64,000 nt of DNA, taken from Pagrus major (taxonomy: Eukaryota; Chordata; Actinopteri; Spariformes; Sparidae). Positions 11,746 to 23,700 of this stretch are shown piece after piece (the stretch's first letter is position 1; every line of letters begins with the position of its first letter). The notes under the pieces were generated by a model. The model ran no database searches. It saw only the letters and a list, made by a program, of their open reading frames with translations, and was not told where the DNA came from. The stretch spans positions 2,584,556-2,648,555 of the forward strand of contig NC_133220.1 of the NCBI RefSeq assembly GCF_040436345.1. The letters are read 5' to 3'. The translations under genes were made by a program, and so were the position numbers.

Positions 11746-14700
11746 CTGCAGGAAGGAAAACAAAGTTATATTCAAGAAAATCTGTAAATATCAACAGAAC
11801 GATTCATGTCTGAGATAAAACAACTGTCAAGACTCTGAACATGAGATACAGATAAAGAATGAGTTATGTTGTCAGTTTATGTTGATACAAAACATTACTT
11901 AAACTTACCTTCCTTACAATTGAGTTTGATGCGACCCTTGGCCATGAGCACAGTTAGAAGAACACCACCACCAACAAACAGAGCGATGAAAACTACAGCA
12001 GTAATGATCCATCCAGCAGACGACCCTGAAACAGATAGAAAGTGAGTGCATCAGTCAGAACGTCAGTGCAGATGATAAACAGCAGACTGGACCTCACAGC
12101 TCACACAGAACAACTAAAGGTGAGTCTGCTCCTGAAATCTGAACTTGTTTCACATGAAAACTCCACTGGGATGAATGTGAGCAGGAACAGTGATGTGAGC
12201 TCTGATCTCAGGTCCAGTTTCCTCCTGCTGGGCTCCACAGCTCAGAGGCTGCTTCTGGTTCTGGTCCCAGCAGTGAAGAAATAAATGGACTTAGTTACAG
12301 TCCATCACTTTGATCTGACAGTAAAAACACAGGATCATCTGATAAAATATAAAACTTCTTCACAACACTTTTACTGATACTTTTACACTTTTACTCAAGT
12401 GGACTTTTACTTGTAACAGAGTATTTTTACTTTGTGTTTCTGCTACTTTCACTTCAGTAAAGTATCCGAGTGCTTCTTCCACCACTGACTACTGTCCAGA
12501 AACATGAAGGTTAAAATCACTGTGAGCTTCTTGGTGCTGGTCGGCTCCACAGTTATTGGGCCTGATGGGAGCAGATCAACACACAGTCTGTAGATTATTG
12601 AAGCTGAGTCTCAGTAGAAGACTGAAGTTTTCACTCAGTTTGAGACATTTTAAACATTTTTAAAATCTGATGAGGATCCTTTAGATCTGATTAATAAAAA
12701 GTGTGACTATATGTAATGAGAGGGACTTTTTACAGTGTAAAAATGAGGCTGGTGCTGCCCTCTAGTGGACAAACTGTGTCATGAAGACTCTGATTCTCAG
12801 TCACAGTCAAACATCAGTAAATGTTGGAGGTGCTGAACATTTCTTCACTCCTGGTTTCAGGCTCAGACAGAAGAGGAAGACTCCTGCTCAGATGTATAAA
12901 CCACAGTGTTACAGTTCATCTCATGTTTTCATCTTATTTTCACTTTAAGTCAAAACTTAATGCTGGATTTTAAGTTAATTCATCTTGTAATTAACCAACT
13001 CTGCTGCAGTTAATGAATAAAGTACCAGGAAGCTGTTTGTCATGTTGGACCTTCACTGCAACACAACGGTTATAATTACAAGTTTACATCGTCCAGTAAA
13101 AACTGCAGCTCCACAGCCTTTATGTTCAGTGTCATGAAGAAGTATCTGACTCCTTCCTGATTTATTCCATGTTTGTATATTTGTCACATTTAATTGTTTC
13201 AGATGTTCAAACAGAATCAAATATGAGGCAGAGACAACCTGAGTTAACACAAAATACAGTTTCTAAATGATCTATTTAATTATTGAAGGTAAAAACCAGG
13301 ACGACAAAGTCTTTTTTAAATCATTGAACACTAAGAATGATGTCACCATTAAGAGGCACATGGGTTTCAGCATGAATGAAGGTTTTCAGGCCCTAAATCA
13401 CACCCTGCTTCTTCATCTATTTTACTGTCAATGGGACCATAACTGACTAAATGAACATCATGTTGAGTTGAAGAAGACTTGAAACTAGAGACTGAGGCCA
13501 TGAACTCATCAGGAGACTGTTTACTGAGGGAATAAATCAGGTGAGAAGCAGCTTCCACACAATCACACCTCTTTCTGAGCCCAGTGGAGTCGCCCCCTGC
13601 TGGTCGGTAGAAAGACTGCAGGTTTAAGGCACTTTCACACCTGAAGGCTTCGACTATATTTTATACAGTCGATGATCGGGACTGTTTTAAGTTTAAAAAG
13701 CTTTAAGTTGATAAAAAAAGATCAAGACTCACTAAAAAATTATCTTGAAATGACATCACATGAGATTTGTTGTCTGATATATTTTTTATTTCACTAAAGT
13801 CAGAGAAAAAATGTGTTTTAAAATATGAAACATTAAGTGTTTAAAAGCTTTTGTTTGAGTCTCTGACAACAACTCAGATTAACAAACATTCAGAGACAGA
13901 CGGGTACAAGTACTCAAGTACTGAGCTTATAATTGTACTCTAATTTATGCAACTTTATACTTCTACTTCACTACATTTCAGAGGTAATATTGTACTTTTT
14001 ACTCCACTACATTAATCAGACAGATAAAGTTACTAGTTACTTTGATCTAGACTCATAAAATATAATTATATGTAGAGTTAAAGTTTGCTCCTAGTTTTCA
14101 GTCTGAGTTCAGTTTGTAGTTGAGAAATAAAATAATAAAGTCATCAGTGAGTAAACTCTTCTCTTCCTGTCTGAGTGTCTTCATGGTGTTTGTTGTGTGA
14201 TTCATGTGTAACTCGGCTGCTGTAACGCTGCAGTTTGTCATTGGGATTAATAAAGTCTCTCTCTAATCTCTCTAATCTAAGCAGAGCTCACAGTGACGCC
14301 TCTCTGATGGACCCCACCCTGGACCCCTTCCAGTTTGCATACAGAGCCAAACGGTCCACAGAGGAAGCAATCTGCTCTGCTCTCCACCCAGCGCTCACCC
14401 ATCTGGACACAAAAGACTCATATATGAGTTGAATGCTGTTCATTGACTTCAGTTCAGCATTTAACACCATAATCCCACAACAACTCATCTGCAAACTTGA
14501 CCAGCTGGGGCTCAACACCTCCCTCTGCAACTGGACTTCCTCAGTGAGAGGCCACAAGCAGTACGAGTCGGCAGCATCACACTCAGCACAGAGGCCCCTC
14601 AAGGCTGTGTGCTCAGTCCCCTGCTCTTCACCCTGCTGACTCACGACTGCACACCAACCTACAGCACAAATCACATGGTGAAGTTTGCGGACGACACAAC

Positions 14701-17700
14701 TCTGGTGGGTCTCATCACCAAGGCTGATGAGTCCCACTACAGGAAGGAGGTCGACCTTCTGACCACGTGGTGCAGAGACAACAACCTCCTGCTGAATGTC
14801 AGCAAGACCAAGGAGATTGTTGTTGACTACCGGAGAAGCCACAGCCAACACCCACCACTGACCATCAATGGTGCTGCTGTGGAGAGAGTGAGCAGCACCA
14901 AATTCCTGGGGGTGCACATCAGTGAGGCGGGCCCGGTTCTAGGCATGGGCACGGGGGGGCAATGCCCCCCCCAAATGCTTCGACTGCCCCACCACCAGTG
15001 ACGTGCGGTCAGGAGAGAAAATGGAAAAAATAAAATATATAATAAACAAATAAATTAAATTGTTATATTTATCAAATGGTTTGAACTATAAACTAATTTT
15101 CCATTTAACTTAAACAATTTGGATTGTTTTTTATTAAAAATTGCTGAATTTTCGCATTCCCGTTCAAATACGGGGAAGAGACGCGGGTGAGCAGCAGCAG
15201 GCTGAGCTCACCTTGGATTGGTCCCTCACAAACTGCTCTGCCGTCCAATGAGAGCGTGTCACTGTCTCTCTGTATGTCGCCAATCAAATGTTTCAAACAC
15301 TTTAATATCTGCCCCCCTGACTCCCCTTAGTTTAGCTGATGTATATAATATATGTGTGTAACCTGTTTCATGTGCTCAGCGATCTGACAGCGGCAGTGAA
15401 GAGGCGCTGGGTGAGGCAGGCAGCTCTCTGGCCTCCAGGCAGGGGGCGCTCCTGAGCCCAGGACTTCTAATGCTACTAAGTGACAGCGAGCTGGCAACAG
15501 TCTCCATGGTTACGAGCGGGTCAAGTGCAGCGATATTTCCCCCTCTCGCCCCGCCTGGATTTACAATGGAGGGTTTTATATCCAAACTCAAACTATTTTC
15601 TAAACTGGACTTTCAATCGAAACAGGAGGTGATAAATAAAGCTCACAGGATCAAACAACACACGTTAGTGATTTAAAATTTAAAATGTACAATGCCAACA
15701 ACATTGTAGCTTCACATTTAAACAGAAAACATTGTAGTGACTGGAGGAGCACCAGCTACGGACAGTGAGGGCGAGGTGGCGCAATGACTCATGGGAGTGT
15801 GATGTCAGACACTCGTGAGGCTGTTATTGTTCAGATATGTGTCGTTTTATTACTTTCTGTACATGTTCTGAGTGTTGTGGTTGTGTCCTGTTGTGTTCTA
15901 AGGATGTGTGTGTTAAAGTAACATAAATATAAGTTTTACATTGCGCCACCATGGCCGAACAGGATATAGCGGGTAATGACATTCATCAAATGTTCGTATG
16001 TAAAGGGCGCCTCTAAAGTTTAATGAACCTGTGTGGTGCTGATGGGCCTGTCTGATGACATTGTCTTCATATTAAACTGACTTTGGTAATTCTGTCAGTC
16101 TAAGAAAAAATTAGTCGATAGCGTTTTATCGATGAAATCACGACTGACCGGCGATGCCTATGCTTGGGTCGGTACCACAGGCTGGTAGACAAACTACACA
16201 CATCAGACACTAACAAACGTCGTCCCTATGGCATCAACACAGTAGCATTTGGTGACCATCAACATTTCTTACTGCCCCCAATCAATACAGTCTAGAACCG
16301 GGCCTGCAGTGAGGACCTCTCCTGGACCACCAACACTGCATCACTGGCGCAGAAAGCGCAGCGGCGCCTCCACTTCCTCCGCAAACTCAAGCGAGCGAGA
16401 GCTCCTCCGTCCATCATGTGCACATTTTACCGGGGCACCACTGAGAGCATCCTGACAAGCTGTATCACTGTGTGGGGCGGGAGCTGCACTGACTGCAACA
16501 AAAAGCCCTGCAGCGCATAGTGAACACAGCTGGAAAGATCACTGGTGCCCCACTCACCTCCCTGCAAGACACATAGGCCTACACCACCCGCCTCACCCGC
16601 AAAGCGACCGTGATGGTGAGCGACGCCAGCCGCCCCGCACAGTCTGTTCAGCCTCCTGCCCTCTGGGAGAAGATACCGGAGCCTCCGTGCTTCATCCACC
16701 AGACTCACAACCAGCTTCATCCACCAGACTCACAACCAGCTTCATCCACCAAGACTCACAACCAGCTTCATCCACCAGACTCACAACCAGCTTCATCCAC
16801 CAGACTCACAACCAGCTTCATCCACCAGACTCACAACCAGCTTCATCCACCAGACTCACAAACAGCTTCATCCACCAGACTCACAACCAGCTTCATCCAC
16901 CAGACTCACAAACAGCTTCATCCACCAGACTCACAACCAGCTTCATCCACCAGACTCACAACCAGCTTCATCCACCAGACCCACAACCAGCTTCATCCAC
17001 CAGACTCACAACCAGCTTCATCCACCAGACTCACAACCAGCTTCATCCACCAGACCCACAACCAGCTTCATCCACCAGACTCACAACCAGCTTCATCCAC
17101 CAGACCCACAACCAGCTTCATCCACCAGACTCACAACCAGCTTCATCCACCAGACTCACAACCAGCTTCATCCACCAGACTCACAACCAGCTTCATCCAC
17201 CAGACTCACAACCAGCTTCATCCACCAGACCCACAAACAGCTTCATCCACCAGACTCACAAACAGCTTCATCCACCAGGCTGTCAGGAAGCTGAACTCTC
17301 TCCCACTCCCCCAAAACACTCTGGACTCTGAACCTTCAGACTGACTGTCTTTTGCATTATTACAAATACATCACACAGAAACTTTTTGCTGCTATTACTG
17401 ACTGTCTTCTTTTGCACTACATATCATACAGAGACTGTACATACTGTACATATAGAAACATAGTAGTTTTTTTTATATATTTTATTGTCTATTTAATGTT
17501 AGTAAATGTCTTTATTTCTGTCGTGCACCTTATTGATACTTTAGTGTTAGGAAATGTCTTCATCTTGTTGTGCTTGTGCACTTTATTTCTCTCACCGTGG
17601 GATAGTGAGAAACGTCTTTTCCATTCCTCTGTATGTCTGCTACATGTGGAGAAATTGACAATAAAAACTTGAAATTGGAAACTAATAAAAACTTCACAGT

Positions 17701-20700
17701 GTGTTTTGGTGAAATAATAATTCTTCAATTTAACAACATTTTTCTTTTGGAAGTTAAATGTGACAGAGTGTCAGGATCAGGCTGCAGCAGCCATTTATAA
17801 ATCTGTTACTGAGTTTGTGGGTGAAGATCAGACTGACCTCAACATCCTAAAGACGTGTATGAAAACTTATAAACCAACAAGAATTAAAATGATTGAAGTG
17901 TTAATACACTGCTTAGACTGATCTCACCATCAAGAGGCACATAGGTCTCAGCATAAATCTTATGGCCGATTTCCTCCTGATTGACGACACAGCGGAAGTT
18001 GTCGGTCTTGGTCAAAGCAGCTTGAAGGACGATGTCGTAGCTGTCTCCTCTTTCTGTGACCTTCACATCTTTAACAGGAAGGATGTTTCCAGAACTGTCC
18101 TGCCACTCAACTTTAGGTTTTGGAGAAGCACCAAGGACTTCACACTGCAGCACCGTCCCATCATCTGTTTTAACTGTTGTGACAGACGGTTTTGAAGCTG
18201 CACCTGTGAACATGACAGAAACAAAAGATGACATTAGATTTAATTACAGCATCAGAAATGTAATATTGGGATGTTTTTTGTTCATCACATCTGTAATAAA
18301 AGCATGATGAGGCTCAGTTACAGCTCCCAGCATTATTCAGCAGAGGATCATGTTTCAGACACGTTTAACTTCTACAAAGAGTTTGTAACTATTTACAACT
18401 AAAACACGTTTTCTGACTCACATCATGACAGAAACACATCAACAGTGAAGACTTTACAGCAGCTCCTGAACTTTTTGTCGACACTGTCATCGAGGTGTTA
18501 TTAAATAAAATCGTTATCACTGAGCTCGTAGTTAGTGACGTGTTGAACTGGACTGTATTATATTCAGACGTGTTTCTAATATTCTGACCCGTCATGTTTG
18601 TGAACAGGGAGGACAAAAAAACAGAAACACCTCTCAGTGTGATGTAGTTCAGTACAACACCACCTTTAACTGTGACCTCAGTAATAAACACACACTTTCA
18701 TTTACACATTTCAGACAAAGTCAACACAAACTGAACATTATAAAGTTCATAAAAGCAGAATTAGTGGCAGAGCTGCTGTATTAAATTACAATATATACAC
18801 AAACATATTTATACTGCTGTACATACTGTATATATGTGATCTATAGTGTGAACACTGTATTCATATCAAACCTCCAGCTGTTTATTCTCTATATAATGTC
18901 TCACTGACGTTACTTTGCTCTGATACCTGCATTGTATATTTTGCTTTCTGGAAATTGGAATATTGAGCGTTTATAACTTTGAATGTGTTTTTGTCACTGA
19001 GATGATCAAAGCACAATATTTACAATTAACTCAACAGATGTGAGTGTGTTGAATGATACTGAGGCCTGTGGAGCTGATGACAGCCATTTTCTATCACTGA
19101 GAGCTGGAGAGTGACGTCATCAGAATCAGGACTCACCTGGGATGTTTTCACCTGTTCTGTCTCTTAATGTTATAAGGTGCGGAGGATGCACGCGACCCGA
19201 TATTTACGTGTAAAATTAATAAACAAACATAAAACATATTTTCATGTTGCCGACAGAAGTCAACACACACATATTACACCTCATCTGAAAGCTGACATGT
19301 TCGTTTTTATCAACACATTTAGGACCTAAAATAAAGATTTACGACATCACAACAGCAGCGTCTCACTTTACGGCAGTAAACAGTTAGCTGCTTACTAGCT
19401 AGCCTGTGTAGCCGCAGTTAAAATGTGTTTATAGGTGTAAAAACAGACATTTATAGACGAACAGCGGCTCGTTTTAAACACAAAAGTCCACCCGTTAAAT
19501 CCAGCGCGTTTAAACGGAAGCGGAAGTTAAAACCACCACAATAAAAGTCGGTTGTGTCCGTCGTTTATTTTTAGCGCCGCTCGTCAAACTTTCCGAACAA
19601 CTTCATTTTAATCAATTTAAAGTATCGACAAAAGATTTGACCAATGATGTTCAGTATCTCTGAAATCAGTAAACGCCCCGGAACAAAACCAACCAATCAG
19701 CATCTTTCTACGACCTAAAGGGACGAACCTAACGGGCTTTTAACTGCATCAGCCAATCACAGGACAGCATCTTTGCGCGAGCGCCGCATGTGTGTTATTG
19801 ACAGCTGCTCTCATCCAATGGTAAGTCAGCACCGTGAAAACACTCTGAGTCAGCAGCCAATTAAATTACCTGTGTGACCATATATGGAAGTGACTGTTGT
19901 CGGACTTCCTGTGGTCGCGGGACACCCACATAACAGAGAAACTTTATTGATCTGTTTAAGGAGACATGATTCAATGATAATAAATATGTAAATCTTTATT
20001 TAAACACTCACAACATCTTTTTATCGTCAACTTTAACACTGAGGGACATTTTCCAGCATCTTAAAGGGATTTATTATCATCATTTGGTAACTTTGGAGAA
20101 GTTTTAGAGAGCTCTGTGGACATCTGCTGGAGATAATCTGTACTGCACTTTCTAAAATATCTCAGAGCCTCTTCTGTCTGTCAGCCTAAAATTTGGTTCA
20201 GACATTTTAGACAAGTTGAGGGAGAGATCCTGTGAATTTCAGCCTGATGGCCCAGATTATAACTTATTAATTTAATTTAAAAAATCAAATGAAACAAAAA
20301 AAATAAAAAAAACTTTAACTTTTTCTCTGTTTAATCATTTACCAGTTCAACTGTCTCTGAGCTTTAAATAAGATCAACACAGCTGATAAACCTCAGAGTG
20401 TTTGCTTTACAGTGATGTAGTGGACATGTATCAGCTCCTCATGGTCTTTGTATTATACAGTTTAAAATGAGTAAATATTAAGAGGCAGAGACGCACAAAA
20501 TCAAAATGAAACCCCAAGAGGTTAAGACTTGACCTGAAAGGAAAAACAAACACACGTTAGATTGTTTTGAAACAGACAGGTAATACTGTGTAAAAGTCAT
20601 GTTTCATCTACTATAGACGGCTGAAATTTCATTGCACAGAGACATAATCTGCAGCGTGTCTCTGATATCTGCATGTTTGATACAGAGGTCATCTCTCCAG

Positions 20701-23700
20701 ATGTGGCTGCAGCTCTGTGGGCTCGAGGCCCTGCCAGATGTGTATTCTGACCACAACAAAAGTCCATCTGGGACTCTTGAACCAGTCGCAGCAGTAAATG
20801 AGCGGACATCTTTAACTGTTTAATGAAAGCACTCACCAACAACAAGCTCAATGTTGAATGTTTGTCTCGGCTGAAGATGTGGAAAAATGCAGCTGTAGTT
20901 CCCGCTGTCGGCCATCTTTGTTTTTGTGATCTTTATGGAGGCGTTGCCGTTCTTCAGTTGATCTTGAAAATGTGAGACTCGATCTATGAACTGCTGATCT
21001 TCACTTCTGAAGATTCCTGAATCATACATGAACACCTCCTGCCGACTTTCATCTTTCCTCCAGTCAAAGGTCTTTCTTGTGATGTCCTCATTGGTGCTGA
21101 GCGAACAGGGTAAAACAGCATCATCATCTTGTTTCACGACAACTTTGACACCTGGAAGATAAAAACATGTGTTACTCAGTATGTTAACATGCAGAGTCAC
21201 CTGGGGCCTGTTTCAGGAAGCAAGTTTAACAAACTGTGAGTCAAAACCTGAACTCTAGATTGACCAATTCTGAGCTGTCAAACTCAGAGTTTTCGGTTTC
21301 AGAACAGATGTTAACAATGAGTTCAATCAACTCTGAGTCAAGGTTCCCCTGAGTGAAGCTCGTGCATGAGGATATAAAAAGCCCTCATCAGTGGAACGCA
21401 GATAACATGATCCACCATGGCAACAGGTGACGAAAGCCTCGATCCTCCTACTTCTCCCCAGTAGAGTTGGAAATATTAATGACTGCATATGCAGAAAATG
21501 AGCATATTTTCAGAAGAAAAAGCAATACTGGGGCAGCAGCAAAAGAGCGACAGCTTGTGTGGCAGAACATTGCTGACCGAGTCAATGTGTGAGTATTAAT
21601 TGGAGAAAAAAAAGAAATGTTTCGTCTTGAGTTTTCCACTCATTCAACATTTATATTCTATATGTGTGTTTGAGCGCACAGGTGCAACCCAACAGGCACA
21701 AAACGGACCTGGCAGCAACTAAAGATGAAATATAAAAATAAAGTCCAAACAGGTAAGGTATAATTTAATTACAAGCAGTTGTGGTGTTGTTTAGCCTGCC
21801 CTCATTAAACAGCATTCAGTGGCTACATTCAACATGTGATAGCGATATTTAAGTAATTATGGAAATCCCCGAAACAAAGAAAAAGCCAAATCTTCAGCCA
21901 TCCCATCACTGCCAGTGTTTAATATTGTCTATATGAAAGCAACACCTAAATGCCTGTTGTACATGCACGTCTCCAAATTTGTGTTTTCTGGATATGTTCA
22001 AATTTGACCTCCAGTATAGGCAACAGAAAAAAGGCTGAGGCAGGTGGCGTCCACCACCACCACCGCTCACAGAGGCTGAAGAGATGCCCTCAGTCAGAAC
22101 AGTGGGTGACCTGTTGCTGAGGGCGTCTCTGGGGGGAGCTCATCAGAGCCACGCCCCAGGACACAAGGGCCTACATGAGAGGCAAGTTATTCAAATGAAT
22201 GGCATATTTACATTCATGCTTTTTCTACTGTTAGCTCAGTAGTGGCCATCCATTCATCCTAGACACAACTTGGCACACTGATTTTTCAACAACAAAAGAT
22301 GAACTGTACAACATTTGTACTTCCAGGAAATAAAGAAGACCTCATAAAATAAGAGGCATATTGTCTTTCTTTGACACTGGGGAGGTGATGGGTCAGTTAG
22401 AAATGGTTGAAGCATATCATGTCTCTAACAGCTCCTTCATCTCGTGCATCAGCAGGGGGGTTGGATTATTGTCTGGATCATCAGACCGCTGATAATGATA
22501 AAACATCCAATCGGGGTCTGATAATCCCGACGGAGATTTCTGCGGAGTATTTGCGCTCTGACATCAACTGGCTCCTCGAGAAACGGACACGCCATGTCTG
22601 CCGCTGCCTTCAGTCTGCAGGCTTCAACTGAAGAGCAGGGAAACTCAGGGTCAGTTGAAACAAACCTGCCAGCGAGCAGGTTTGTTTCACGGAGTATGTT
22701 GCCCAGGTAACTGACTCAGAGTTACGCTGAACTGTCTTTGTGAAACCGAAAAACCAGAGTTTCCCTCATCTCAGGGTTGACAAGGTCAGGGGTTTCACTA
22801 AACCTGCTTCTGAAACGGCCCCTGCTGATGACTTTTTGTGTGATTTGTGGTTGTTGCTTTGTTTTTGTTCACATTTCATAAAACCACTGCAACATATTGT
22901 TACAGTTGTTCACAGGTTGAAGTTAATAAAACAGCAGCAACACTTTACAATGAGGTACAAACATATGAGTAGTTACTGAGGAGGGAGTGAGGAATGAATC
23001 AACCTGATAATTAATGAATCGTTAATGAATAATTCCTGATTAACTTTGATTCAAAGACTTTACAGCAGATAATTTTAGAGAACAGGCTGAGATACTTTAT
23101 TCATTAATCATCAGGTGATGACTCGTTCATAATTATCTGTGAATCAACATACTGAAGACTTTCTTAATGAGCTGCTGCTGATTACCTGAGAAGCTGAGTG
23201 GCACAAACTAGTAACAACTTATTAGTTTCTAATTACTTAATCATTAGTTAACTATTCAGATGATGATTCATAATCAATGAGTCCACCAGGTAACTACTTG
23301 TTATTATGTTTCACTAAAGAGTAAACAAAAATAAAAATAAAGGACAGCACTCAGATTAAACTGTTTATTCTCTCCTCTCTCACTAAAGAGTAACTAATGA
23401 TTAACTAATGATTAACTAATGATTAACTAATGATCTGACCTGGTAACTATTCAGTATCATGTTTCACACTGATTCATATATAACTCATGAATAAAGTGAC
23501 TCTAACCCACAGATATTTATTTATGTATTAATGTATTTAATGTTTAATTGTTGAGGGACCAGTTTGTGTTAAACCTGCTGCACACTACAGCTTTTATAGC
23601 CGAAGCTAATCAGTAATGAACGTCACCATGAACTCATCATCAGCTGATGATTGATCGATAACGTGTCTCCCAGTCTGTCCTGTGGTAACTCATTATCTAC

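Larger units (their letters stand above)
14283..17690 (+). mobile_element. 5'-truncated non-LTR retrotransposon (LINE), nested and broken
   Basis: Reverse-transcriptase sequence runs from [16 protein letters not shown] (14310) through [13 protein letters not shown] (14440) to FADDTTLVG (14690) and KFLGVHIS (14900). A hAT element interrupts it at 14928-16306. The C-terminal part resumes at 16315 ([10 protein letters not shown] frame, CITVWGG) and ends with [12 protein letters not shown] near 17310. The 3' tail is GACAATAAAAACTTG. Stops, frame changes and a 25-bp repeat expansion make it dead. The YADD-type box appears as FADD. Clade is probably Rex1-like, by recall of fish LINEs only. Confidence 0.8.

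Noticed and set aside
12042..12284. 80-codon plus frame repeated at 27505 and 62183
   Set aside because: It lies antisense in an intron of the minus genes; conservation is explained by duplication and DNA-level homogenisation.
14288..14917. 209-codon minus-strand open frame
   Set aside because: It is the antisense of the LINE reverse-transcriptase fragment; the plus strand shows clear RT motifs.
16687..17279. Array of near-identical short units that could suggest a CRISPR
   Set aside because: Units are directly adjacent with no unique spacers, and this is vertebrate DNA; the same applies to the 49-bp and 10-bp arrays.
16610..17344. Open frames of 214-244 codons with regular peptide repeats
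   Set aside because: They are produced by the stop-free 25-bp minisatellite; no start context, domain or host gene supports a protein.
19112..19702. MHC-type SXY promoter module (TGACGTCA plus CTGATTGG)
   Set aside because: The X2-like and Y-like motifs are about 580 bases apart, whereas the module needs them within roughly 20 bases.
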